64,000 bases of DNA from JACCTU01 sp963848525 (GTDB lineage Bacteria; Actinomycetota; Thermoleophilia; Gaiellales; Gaiellaceae): positions 186,001 through 250,000 of the forward strand of contig CAWKDZ010000003.1 of the NCBI GenBank assembly GCA_963848525.1. Direction: 5' to 3'. Below are positions 36,291 through 45,648 of this stretch, one piece after another; position 1 is the first letter of the stretch; the number at the start of each line of letters is the position of its first letter. The notes beneath the pieces were generated by a model. It did no database searches and was not told the DNA's origin. It was given only the letters and a program-made list of their open reading frames with translations. A program made the position numbers and the translations under genes.

Positions 36291-36908
36291 CTAATCGACC
36301 GTGATATTGCCTCTCGAGAGCACGCCGCCCCGCGTGTAGAAGACGGTCGCGGGGTCGAGCTCGCCGAGAACCGTCCCGCTCGACAGCCTGATCTCGAAGT
36401 AATCGCCTGTCCCCGGGCCGCCGTTCATGTCGTTATCCCGAACGGTGACCTCGAAGCGACACAACGGCGTGGTGTCGGTTTCACGCGCCGGGCACGTCGA
36501 GGGGAAGCCGTCCGGCGCCGATCCCACCAGCCGGTAGCGCCCCATGAAGAACAGCTCATTCCCGCCGAGCGGCGGCTCGTCACCGATACAGATCATGGAT
36601 TCCAGCACCGGATCGATCTCGTCGGCGATCCCATGGATTCCGAACGACGAGCCGATCGGGTTACTGCCGTGGTCGTGGTAGGTGAGCTGGACGCGGAGCC
36701 GGCCGGGTTTCGGATGAAGGTTGGTGCTGCGGGCCGAGCGCTCGCAGCTGAAGTTGAAGCCGAACGTCGCCGGACCCGTGAAGACAACGCCGTCGGGCGG
36801 CAATTGTCCGCCCCCATGGGCCGAGCACCCCGTCAGCGCCACAGCCAGGATGCCGGCAGTGGCGACTAATAGAGATCGCCAGACGTACGGACGTGAGCCG
36901 GTCTTCAT
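36291..36908 (-). CDS. Predicted lipoprotein of unknown function
   Basis: 205 residues, ATG at 36908. The N-terminus has a lipoprotein signal with lipobox L-T-G-C (SLLVATAGILAVALTGC). The ~180-residue mature domain resembles post-COAP/secreted beta domains: VVFTGPATFGFNFSCERS, RLRVQLTYHDHG, GRYRLVG, RFEVTVRDNDMNGGPGTGDYFEIRLSSG and a tail LSRGNITVD. The GGPGTGDYFEIRL block is typical of a recurrent actinobacterial secreted domain of unknown role. Probably anchored outside the membrane. Confidence 0.72.
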   Translation of the reverse strand: MKTGSRPYVWRSLLVATAGILAVALTGCSAHGGGQLPPDGVVFTGPATFGFNFSCERSARSTNLHPKPGRLRVQLTYHDHGSNPIGSSFGIHGIADEIDPVLESMICIGDEPPLGGNELFFMGRYRLVGSAPDGFPSTCPARETDTTPLCRFEVTVRDNDMNGGPGTGDYFEIRLSSGTVLGELDPATVFYTRGGVLSRGNITVD

Positions 36909-37356
36909 AGGTGTCCTCCGAAGCCGTCGGGCGCGGCGGCCTTATTGACGCATGCGCAGTGTAGGAAATACCTCCAGTCTCCGCGGTCTCACCGTTTCTC
37001 CTCGGTCAGACGCTCGGAAACGCCGCTAGTGCGACGAACGTGATTCGGCGGCAGTGGCCCAGCGACGGGCTGTCTGTCACGTCGTGGGGTGCGCCGCAAA
37101 GACGTGGGCGACGGCTCCGCCGCTGAAGGGCAATAGGGACACGGCTTCGACCAGAACGTGACTCGAACGGCCCGGCGTGAATTCGGCTGTTCCCGCGCCG
37201 GGGCGACTCGTTCGGCGGAGGCGAGCAGTCCGCGAAGCCCGCCGATTCGCCGAAGGCTGACAAATGAGTGGGGGGCGAGTCCCGCCGGCTCGAATCGCTT
37301 TGCACGCGGTGCCGCAGTCGTCGCGTGGTTGCCCATGGCGAAGGAGTCAGCGGAGT
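36909..37356. other. Intergenic stretch without a convincing gene
   Basis: About 450 bp. Open frames cross it, but none has a plausible start or a recognisable family, and codon-position GC is not gene-like. Contains short repeats but no tRNA or strong hairpin that I can see. Probably decayed sequence and the promoter of the lipoprotein gene at the left end. Confidence 0.4.
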
Positions 37357-37800
37357 TCATTCCGGGAGCGTCCAGACGTAGGGGCTGAGACCAAGGTCCG
37401 CTGCGAAGTCGGCCCACGTCCGGATCCGATGAGCCTCTGGGCCAGGGGGAAACGCCCAGTACAGGATGGAGCGGTTGTGTTGATACAGGCCAGTGGCGGG
37501 ACCGAGCTTCGTTGCCAGCACGCCGTCGCGCGCCAGCTGGCTCCAGGCCCGCGTCAGAAACGCTGTAACCGAGTATCGACGAGGTCCTTGGCTCACATGG
37601 CCCCACCGGTCGATCATTTCCAGATACGCCGCGGGGCACAGCTCCTTGTACCGATGCTCGACGATGCCGTGCTCCAGCCAGGGCTCTCCCGGCGACAGGC
37701 AGAGGAAGACATCGTCGTATACCCCGAGCTTGGCGCCGATCCCGCCGCCGCGGGTCTTGGAAGAGATCCTGTGGCGCCGGCGCTCCGGCATCCGCGTCAT
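37357..37800 (-). CDS. Hypothetical protein
   Basis: 147 residues from ATG 37800. The sequence is soluble and gene-like: KLGVYDDVFLCLSPGEPWLEHGIVEHRYKELCPAAYLEMIDRWGHV, SVTAFLTRAWSQLARDG, HNRSILYWAFPPGPE and ADFAADLGLSPYVWTLPE. Trp/Tyr-rich with no membrane segment. No family recognised. The first ~20 residues (RMPERRRHRISSKTRGGG) look less conserved, so a later start is possible. Confidence 0.55.
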   Translation of the reverse strand: MTRMPERRRHRISSKTRGGGIGAKLGVYDDVFLCLSPGEPWLEHGIVEHRYKELCPAAYLEMIDRWGHVSQGPRRYSVTAFLTRAWSQLARDGVLATKLGPATGLYQHNRSILYWAFPPGPEAHRIRTWADFAADLGLSPYVWTLPE

Positions 37801-37900
37801 CTTGAACCTAGTTTGAACCCGGGGGGCCTTTTCGCTCGAAAACCGCGGTCGCGTGCCCGGTGCTGACTACGAATCGGGGCGGCAACTCAACCGACTGGGG

Positions 37901-38119
37901 TCACTGGACGCGGATGGCGAGCTTGCCCTGGGTGTGGGTAGTCGGAAGCGCCGTGAGCGCGTCGGGGGCCTGCGCGAGCTCATACGTCGCCTGCACGTTC
38001 AAGCGAAGCGTGCCGTCGGCGAGCAGGCGGGCGAGGCGCTCGAAGTTCTCGGGCGTGGGCGCGGCCACGCGGCAGCGCCCGCGATCGAATGAGGTGCCTA
38101 GGGCGAACCCGTCGGCCAC
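37901..38119 (-). pseudogene. C-terminal remnant of a zinc-type/quinone oxidoreductase
   Basis: The stretch PTPENFERLARLLADGTLRLNVQATYELAQAPDALTALPTTHTQGKLAIRVQ is the standard end of NADP-dependent quinone-oxidoreductase-like MDR proteins (L-x-x-L-A-x-G-x-L-x-x-x-I-x-x-x-Y-x-L-A-x-A-x-x-A ... T-x-G-K-x-x-x-x). The ~250 residues that should precede it, including the nucleotide-binding GxGxxG, are missing. It lies next to the methyltransferase gene. Gene debris. Confidence 0.7.
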
Positions 38120-38129
38120 AGCAGCGCGC

Positions 38130-38654
38130 CTAGGGCCGCCCGATCACGCAAACCGCGGGAACCGGGCGCAGGTCCTTGACCAGCACTTGGTTCACGGAGA
38201 ACTCGGCCAGCCGGATCCTCTCGCTCAGCTGGTCCGCGAGGTCGCGAGCTCGGCCGGGCTGCGTGTGGCGAGCGTCCCAGAAGAGATAGACCGCTCCATC
38301 GGGGGCGAGATGCCGCCGGACGATCCCCAGCGCCTCCTTCGGCTCAAGCCAGAAGGGCGCGACGTTGAAGGCGAAGGCCTTGTCGAATCGCTCGTCCCCG
38401 AAGTCCGCCTGCTCGAGCGAGGCCGTCTTCAGCACGGCCCTGCCTCCCGCGACATGCTCGCGATTCCTACGCGCGGCCATCTCGATCATCTTCATCGAGC
38501 GATCGATCGCGGTGATCCGTCCGCTGGTCAGCCGCTCGCAGACCAGCGATACGGCCACGCCGTGTCCGCAGCCGACCTCCAGCACGCGATCGGCTGGATC
38601 GAGCGCCAGGGTGTCCACCGCCCACACGAACCGCTCCGAGGGCCTGCTCGCCAT
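38130..38654 (-). CDS. Class I SAM-dependent methyltransferase
   Basis: 174 residues, ATG at 38654. Motif I is VLEVGCGHGVAVSLVCERL (E/D-x-G-x-G-x-G), the ribose-binding acidic end of strand 2 is ITAIDRSMKMIEMAARRN, motif II LEQADFGDERFDKAFAFNVAPFW, and post-motif LAPDGAVYLFWDARHTQPG. About 174 residues is short but complete for a single-domain small-molecule methyltransferase. Substrate unknown. The last residues before the stop end immediately beside an oxidoreductase remnant. Confidence 0.87.
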   Translation of the reverse strand: MASRPSERFVWAVDTLALDPADRVLEVGCGHGVAVSLVCERLTSGRITAIDRSMKMIEMAARRNREHVAGGRAVLKTASLEQADFGDERFDKAFAFNVAPFWLEPKEALGIVRRHLAPDGAVYLFWDARHTQPGRARDLADQLSERIRLAEFSVNQVLVKDLRPVPAVCVIGRP

Positions 38655-38713
38655 GCCCTACGCTCGCGGTGGTTGCTGGATGGACAAAGCGAAGAGACTC
38701 GAACCGCCTCCGC

Positions 38714-41700
38714 CTAGCCACCCTCGGGACATGGGCGCTGCAAGTAGCGCCGGCACTCCTCGACGGTCAGCGAGCGGGTGACGCGGTCGCGCGCGATCCG
38801 GAGGAGGAGCTCGGGGTCGAGCGCCCAGACGTGCACGAACGGCGCCGGCTGCCTCGGGCGCACCGTTGCGACGAGCCGGCCGTCCGGGCTGAGCGCGACA
38901 CGGTAGCCGCTGTCGCGGAGCTTCAGGATCTCGACGCCCGCGGGCCAGTCCCAGAGGCGGAGCGCAAAACCCCGCTCGTCGACCGTCGTACCGGCGAGTC
39001 GCGACCCGTCGCGACTGAACTCCATGTCAGATGATGCAGCGCCCGTCGCCAGCGTGCGCAGCCGCTCGCCGTTCGACGCGTCCCGAACGTCTGGGCCGAG
39101 TCCCGATTCGATGAGCACCTGTGCGCCGTCGGGGCTCCAGACGGCGGAGGCGCCGGGGCCGCCGAGGGGCGGGACCGCGCGCAGCTGCCGGCCGGTGCGC
39201 GAGTCCCAGATGCGGGTTCCGTCCGCCGCCATCGAGAGGAGTCGGGCGCCATTCGGGCTCCACGCGACCGGATACGTCCCGAAGCCGCCTGGCGTATGCC
39301 CGCGGAGGATCCGGAGCTGACGACCGGTGGCCGCGTCGAAAATGCGGACCGTGGCGTCCTGGCCTGTCGTCGCGAGTCTCGAGCCGTTCGCGTTGAAGAC
39401 CGCGCGGTTGACGCGGCAGAGGCGACGTCGAAGGCAATGGCGCCCGCTGATGACGACCTGCTGTCGACCCGTCTCGGCGTCGAAGATCCGTGCGCTGCCA
39501 TCCGCGCTCGCCGTTGCGATGCGCGACCCGTCCGGGCTGACGTCGACGCCGATCACCGCACGGGCCGGAGCGTCCGTTCGGGCATGCGCCTGGAGTTCGA
39601 GGAGCTCTGCTCCGGAGTCGACGCTCCAGACGCGCACAGTCCCTTCGCGCCCGGAGGCGGCGACGAGCCGTCGACCGTTCGGCGTGAACGCGATGCCCGA
39701 GTGCTCGTCGGTCTCAGGCCCGGGCAACGTGAGGACCTCCCCTCGGCCGGCGGGGGAGACGTCCCAGACCCGCGCCGCGCCGGGCTGGCCCGACGTGGCG
39801 AGCTGGCTCCCGGTGCGGTTGAACGAAACGCTTCCGACCGGTTTCGTGTGACCGCGGAGTGTCACGGCGTCCCGTAGCTTTCCGCGGGTCGCGTCCCAGG
39901 TTTTGGCCAGCCCGTCCACGCCGCCCGTGGCGACGCGCCGCCCGTCGCGACTGAACTCGACGTCGAGGACAGCTCCTCCATGAGCGCGAACGACGTCGAG
40001 CTGCTTCCCGGACGGCAATCCGTACAGCTGTAGCTGTCCAGTTTCCGCGTGAACGGCGACGAGCATCGTGCCGTCGGGGCTTACGTCGAGGTCGACGACC
40101 CTGGCCGTACCGCCAGGATCCATGACCACGGCGACCTGCTTTCCGGACACGAGGTCGAACACCCTCGCCACGACCGGTGAGGGAGCGCTTCCGCGCATCC
40201 ACGGCGAGACCGCGATGCGGTCGCGGCCGACGAACGCCACGCCCTCGCCCCAGGCGACGCTCGCCTCGGTGCGCTCGTGGACACCGGCGAACCCGCGGAG
40301 CTGTCGGCCGGAGCGGACGTCCCAGACACGCACCGCGCGATCAGCGCCCAGGGTCGCGAGCCGTGATGCGTCCGCGTTGAACCGCGTCGCGAACACGCCA
40401 CCGCGGTGTGCGCGGAGGACATGAACCGGGTCGCCGGTGGCGGCATTCCAGAGCCTCGCGGTGCCGTCGGCGCCCCCCGTTGCGACGAGACGGGCATCCG
40501 GGGCCGTACGCGGTCGCGAACACCTCTCCCTTGTGGCCAAGGAGGCGCACGAGCTCCTCGCCAGTGCGCGCGTCGCGAATGCTCGCCCCGCCCGCGAGGT
40601 CGGCTGCGACGATGCGGGATCGATCTGGCGCAGACGACACGACGTGACCGATCCCGGTCTGCCGTCCAACGCCGGGTACGGCCGACAGCACGCGAGAAGT
40701 GCCGAGCGCGTCGTGCAGAGCCTGCTGGGCTTCCGTGAGCACCGTGCCGTCGTGCCGCCGAGTCGTCTCCGCGGCCTCGATCGCGAGCAGGATGCTCCGC
40801 TCGGGATCGACGGCGAGATTCCCCTGCGCGGACGCCGCAAGCTGACGGGCCGTCGCGAGGCGCGCGTCGTCTCGCGCCTGGCCCCGCAACACCAGCGCGA
40901 ACGCTGCGAGGACCGAGGCCGCTGCAGCAAGCGTCGCGAACCCCGCCAGCGTCGCTCGCCGTCTACGTGCCTCGCCTCCTTGCCGCCGCGTCGGCTGCAT
41001 CCCGCGCCTCGGCGAGGAACACACGCTCGCCGGCCGTGAGGGCGACGTCGGTAGCGCCCGCCCAGGCTTCGAGCTGGGCCAGCCTCCCCTCTCGCGGGAG
41101 GTACTCCGGATCGCGGCCAGCGTCGTCCCACTCCGTGACCGCTTCGACGAGGCGCCGGTGGAGCAGGAGGTCCTCACGGCGCTCTTCGATCCACGCACGG
41201 AGCCGATCCCACTCGGGACAGGATCGCCTCGTGCGCGACCTCGACGGTCGGCGTCCGCGTCCGCGGCTCGCGGTCGAAGGTGAGCAACCGGTGCTCGCCG
41301 TAGCGCGTAAGGATCTCCTCGACTGCGCCTGGCTCGAGCTCGAGCTGGCGGAGCTCGCTGCGACGCACCCTGCGCCTCGTGTCCTGGGCGGCGGGGTCGA
41401 CGCCGACGAGGCGAAGGAAGACGTGACGGCATGCCGCCTGCGCCGACGGACGGAGGCGCGTGTACAGATCCTCCGCACGCCGGCCGAGCGCGCCGACGAC
41501 CCCGCCGGTCGCGACGTAGCCCTCGCGCGTCAGCGTGTCACTCGTACGGGCCACGAACAGCTCGGTCAGCGCGTACTGCAGTAGCGGCAGGGCGCCAGGC
41601 TGATCGCGGACGTGGGCGACGATCTCGGAGACGAGCCCCGGCTCGAAACTGAACACCGACGCGTCGTGCCGGCCACTCGATTGCCGCCGCGAGCTCGTCC

Positions 41701-44484
41701 TCGGAAGGCGCGGCGACTGCGACCATCCCGGCCCGCAGCAGCTCCCCGAACTCTGGGTAGCGGAGCGGATGGTCGAGGAAGTCGGCGCGCAGCGTCACGA
41801 GAACGCGCGCACCCGAGCGTGGGTCGTTGGCGAGCGCGATGAGGCCGGCGAGGAACCGGCGGCGCGTCTCCTCATCGGCCGTCAGCGTGAAAAGCTCTTC
41901 GAACTGGTCGACGACGAGGAGCAGCTCGCTTCTGGGCGGGAGGATCTGCTTCACAACGCGGCGGATCCCGAGCTCGTCCCGCGCCAGCTCCTCGACGAGG
42001 TCATCCGGCCGCTCGACCGCAATACGGAGGAGAGCGGCCGCGAGCGCCTCGAAGGGATACGAGCCCGGGAACATGTCGGTGACGAGCCACCGCGCCGATC
42101 CCGACAGCGCCCCGCCGCGGAGCGCCGGGACGAGCCCAGCCTTGACGACGGACGACTTTCCGATCCCGGACGGGCCGACGACCGCAACCAGGCGCCGGTC
42201 GCCGACCGCATGCACGAGCTCGTCGACGAGCGCAGCGCGTCCGTAGAAGTCGGCGGCGTCTGTCTCGCCGAACGCCTGCAAGCCTTTGTACGGGTTCTCC
42301 GCGGGTGTGTACGTCTCGGTCAGCGGGGTCCCAACCGCTGTCGGCGAACGCGGCGACGAGTCGGTCGACCGACTCGTAGCGCTCGTCCGGATCCGACGCG
42401 GTTGCGCAGGCGACGACCTCGTCGAGCGCTGCCGGCAGCTCGGGCCGGATCGAACGCAACGACGGTAGCGCCCCGTCCATCGGTGGCCGCTGACCGGTGA
42501 GCAGCTCGAACGTCAGCAAGCCGAGCCCGTAGATGTCCGACCGCGGCGTGAGCGGCTGACCTGCCAGCTGCTCTGGTGGGACGTACGCGGGCGACGAGGT
42601 GAGCGGGCGACCTGCGGGCTCCGAGCCTGCCAGGCGGGCGGCGATCCCAAAGTCGGACAGGTAGGCATTCCCGTCCTCGTCGAGCAGGATGTTCGCGGGC
42701 TTGACGTCGCGGTGGACGACGCCCTGCCGGTGGGCGTAGGCGAGCGTGCTCGCCACCTGCGACAGAACATGCGAGGCGGGCTCTAGGTTCCACGGGCCCC
42801 GCTCGAGCGCCTGCCGCAGCGAGCCCCCTCGCAGCCAGCGCATCACGAGGTACGCCCCTTCGGGGTCTCGCCAGTAGTCGTAGAGCGGAACGAGGTGCAG
42901 GTGCTCGAGCTGGGCGATCAGCTGCGCCTCGGCCTCGAACCCGCGCACGAACGAGGGCTGGTTGACCAGCTCTGGACGGATGATCTTGATCGCGACCTCG
43001 CGCCCGACCGAGGGCTGGTAGGCGCGATAGACGATGCCGAAGTCGCCGCTGCCGACCTGCTCGCGGAGCTCGTAGCCGCGCACCGAGCGGCCGAACGCTC
43101 CGGGCGGGATCGCGGGGGGCAGGCGGTCGATCCGGAGGGGCGGGAAGTCGGCGGGAAGCCCCTCCAGCAGTAGCTGGAAGACGTGTTGCGGGCTGCCGAT
43201 GCCCTTGAGCCGGACCTCGCCCAGCGCCTTCGCCTGCCAGCCGCCCTGCGACGCCGACAATGCCGCGTGCCCGTCGGCCGAGAGGAGCACCTGCCCGCCG
43301 TGCGCGGCGGCGAGGAGACGGCCGGCGCGATTGAGCACCGGCCCGAAGTAGTCCCCTGCGCGGGCCTCGACCTCGCCGACGTCGATCGCCATCCGCACCT
43401 GTAGCGGCTCCAGCTCGCCCCAGTCGGCCGCGGCGAGCTCGCGCTGGATCCCGCTCGCGGCGGCGACCGCCGCCCCGACGTTCGCGAAAGCGAGATCGAC
43501 GCCGTCGCCGACGCGCTTCACGACTCGCCCTCCGGCCGCCTCGGCTGCGCTGAACACGAGCCGGTCGTGCTCGGCGACCGCGGCGCGCATGACCTCCGTG
43601 TGCAACTCCCAGAGGACGGTCGAGTCCTCGATGTCCGTCAGCAGGAAGGCGAGCGTCTGCACATGCGGCTCCGGCTCGAGCAGGAGTGACGGGTCCTGGT
43701 TGAGGATCCTCCGCTCGAAGTCCTGCAGCTGCGCCGAGGGCTCGAGCCCCAGCTCTTCCGCGAGGTACGCGCGCGTCCTCTGGTACGCGCGAAGCGCTTC
43801 CGCCTGCCGGCCCGAGCGGTAGAGCGCGAGCATGTGCTGAGCGCGGAAGCGCTCGTACACGGGGAACTCCTCGCACAGCACCTCTAGCTCCGCGATCAGC
43901 TGGCCATTGCGCCCGAGCGCGAGCTCCGCCTCGATCCGCGTCTCGACGGCGCGGAGCCGGAGCTCCCCCAGGCGCCGCGCCTCGAGCTCGAGCGCGAACG
44001 GGCCGGGCAGGTCGGCGTACGGGTGGCCACGCCAGAGCGCGAGCGTTGCGCGGAGCCGGTGCGCGGCCTCGGCGGGATCGGTCTCCACGAGTGCGGTCGC
44101 GTGCTCGACCGCCCTCTCGAACTCGACCGCGTCCACGTTCTCCGGATCGGCTACGAGGCGATAGCCGCCGTCGTCGCGAACAATGACGTCGCCGATCGCG
44201 GCCCTGAGGTTCGAGACGTACGTCTGCAGCGTCGAGCGCGCCCCGGTGGTTGGCTCGTCCCCCCAGACGCCGTCGATCAGGGCCTCGACCGAGACCGGCT
44301 TTCCCACCCCCGCCACCAGCAGCGCGAGCACCGTGCGCTGTTTCGGGCCGCCCAGGCGAACGTCGACGCCATTGCTTAGGACTTCGAGGGGCCCGAGGAC
44401 GTGAACGTTCAACTCGGGCGCACGATACGACGCGGCGCCGGAAGTGACTAGCCCACTCGCGGATCGAAGCTGTGTCTCGCTCAT
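38714..44484 (-). CDS. Giant BTAD-cyclase-Ser/Thr kinase-STAND-WD40 signalling protein (five +1 frameshifts)
   Basis: One gene read through five single-base insertions (near 42324-42327, 41646-41648, 41215-41217, ~40974-40980 and 40500-40503, most in short homopolymers). Repaired length is 1921 residues. Order: winged helix and BTAD (~25-275); class III cyclase (~280-450) with both metal Asp (LLTDIEDST, RVGDGVDLAF) and the Asn-Arg pair (GPVLNRAGRL), so likely active; Ser/Thr kinase (~470-720) with GSGDFG, VAIK, HRDVKPANILL and DFG; nSTAND1-type NTPase (~740-1170) with Walker A VGPSGIGKSSVV and DQFEELF; one TM helix (~1185); then many WD40 repeats to the end (ATGGADGTARLWNAATG type). WD40 would be outside or membrane-proximal, sensing a signal, with DNA-binding and two catalytic outputs inside. 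Targets unknown. All domains look conserved, arguing against decay. Confidence 0.85.
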
Positions 44485-44544
44485 GGCCGTGAGAGGCCGA
44501 GGGGGCGCGCCGAGGCGCGCCCTCCAGCTTGTCGCATCGCGGAT

Positions 44545-45054
44545 CTACGGTCGATCCGGGATTTGCTCGACTTCGAGCCTGACACCTTGAGCAGTGCCCC
44601 GCAGACCCTCGACGACGAGCGCTCCGGTCGGGTCCCGCTGCTCAGAGACCGAGACGGCAGTGAACGTCTTGCCGTCCTGCGCGACTCGCACGGTCGCATT
44701 CACCTTCTGCGTACCCAGAAAGGCGCCCGTCTGCGGATTGAATCTGAAGAAGACCCTCGTTACTGCGAACTGGTATGGGCCTATTCGCTCCCAGGCTCCG
44801 TGGGACGCACCGCGAAGCCCCGGTGGGGCCGCCGCGCTCTCGACAGTGCCGCCGTCACCGGTGAACGTCGCCAGGACTCGTCCGGGGGGCTGCCCCAGGA
44901 GCGACAGGGCTACATCCCACGTGCCGACGAGTGCATATCCCGGACTCGCCTTCGGCGGCGTCTTCGAGGCCGATGCGGACACCGCTGCGGTTGCGACCAT
45001 CACCGTCAGCGCGAACAGCGTCGTCGCCGCGACGATTGACCTCTTTCTTTTCAT
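44545..45054 (-). CDS. Small secreted protein
   Basis: 169 residues from ATG 45054 (MKRKRSIVAATTLFALTVMV), preceded by GAGGAGAGG. A signal peptide ends ASASA. The mature ~135 residues begin YALVGTWDVALSLLGQPPGRVLATFTGDGGTVESAAAP, a lipocalin/DUF-like pattern (G-T-W at the start of a beta-barrel, as in calycins), then GAWERIGPYQFAVTRVFFRFNPQTGAFLGTQKVNATVRVAQDGKTF. Probably a small ligand-binding secreted protein. Follows the giant signalling gene's upstream side on the same strand, 60 bp away. Confidence 0.78.
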   Translation of the reverse strand: MKRKRSIVAATTLFALTVMVATAAVSASASKTPPKASPGYALVGTWDVALSLLGQPPGRVLATFTGDGGTVESAAAPPGLRGASHGAWERIGPYQFAVTRVFFRFNPQTGAFLGTQKVNATVRVAQDGKTFTAVSVSEQRDPTGALVVEGLRGTAQGVRLEVEQIPDRP

Positions 45055-45505
45055 CGTGAGTCCTCTCCTCGCGATAGTCGTAACGAGCCGTGATCGACTC
45101 GCCCGCGACCGTACGCCCGGCCGCTCCAGAAACGCTCCAAACGTCAAGCCGTCCCGGGCCGAACCCGCGCCTGTCGGCGTAGCGGATTACGTGTACCTCG
45201 GCGTCGCAAGGTCCGGTTGTGCACCTAGGGCGATACGAACAGCGGCGGCCACGGGCTCCTGGGACCCGAGCACGGCTGATCTCCTCTAGCGAGGGAGGTG
45301 GTCACCTTCTCGCCGTCCCCAGGCAACGGAAGTCGCCTTTAGCCGGGAGTTGTCGACCCAACTCGTCGGCCCTTCTCAGAACGGTGTCGGCAGACGTCGC
45401 AAAGCGACGTAGTGCGTCGCACGTACCGTAGATGTGTCCGGAATGTGTCCGCGTGTTCTACGGACGGACAACATTAAAGTGCCGATTTGCAGGTACTTTG
45501 CTGAA
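45055..45505. other. Intergenic stretch before tRNA-Thr
   Basis: About 450 bp with no credible gene. The left end should hold the promoter of the secreted-protein gene. Local sequence is mildly AT-richer near 45430-45500, directly downstream of the tRNA. A short GTGCGTCGCAC palindrome occurs near 45412-45422. No hairpin comparable to those in the pilus locus is seen. Confidence 0.4.
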
Positions 45506-45577
45506 GCCCTCTGACGGACTCGAACCGTCGACCCCCTCCTTACCATGGAGGTGCTCTACCAACTGAGCTAAGAGGGC
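45506..45577 (-). tRNA. tRNA-Thr (anticodon GGT)
   Basis: 72 nt on the minus strand. Acceptor stem GCCCTCT (45577-45571) pairs perfectly with AGAGGGC. D-arm TTAGCTCAGTTGGTAGAGC; anticodon stem CCTCC/GGAGG around loop ATGGTAA, giving anticodon GGT; T-arm GACGGTTCGAGTCCGTC. CCA is not encoded. A 20-nt piece of the anticodon/T-stem region recurs at 33132-33151. Confidence 0.95.
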
Positions 45578-45648
45578 GAGAGTGAACAGGGTACCGCACC
45601 CTTCGTCCGTCCTTGCACGGCCGCACCGCGGGTATCCGTTAATGATTT

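Noticed and set aside
36989..37639. Minus-strand open frame as a gene
   Set aside because: Arg/Ser/Pro-rich, overlaps the better 37357-37800 frame and has no recognisable domain.
38714..41131. Treating the WD40, STAND and kinase segments as separate genes
   Set aside because: Each junction falls mid-domain, lacks a start and ribosome-binding site, and is repaired by removing one base; one gene explains all.
33132..45547. A present-day 12-kb integrative element between the tRNA-Thr copies
   Set aside because: No integrase, excisionase or mobility gene is present, and genes inside are mixed in age; only a possible scar is claimed.
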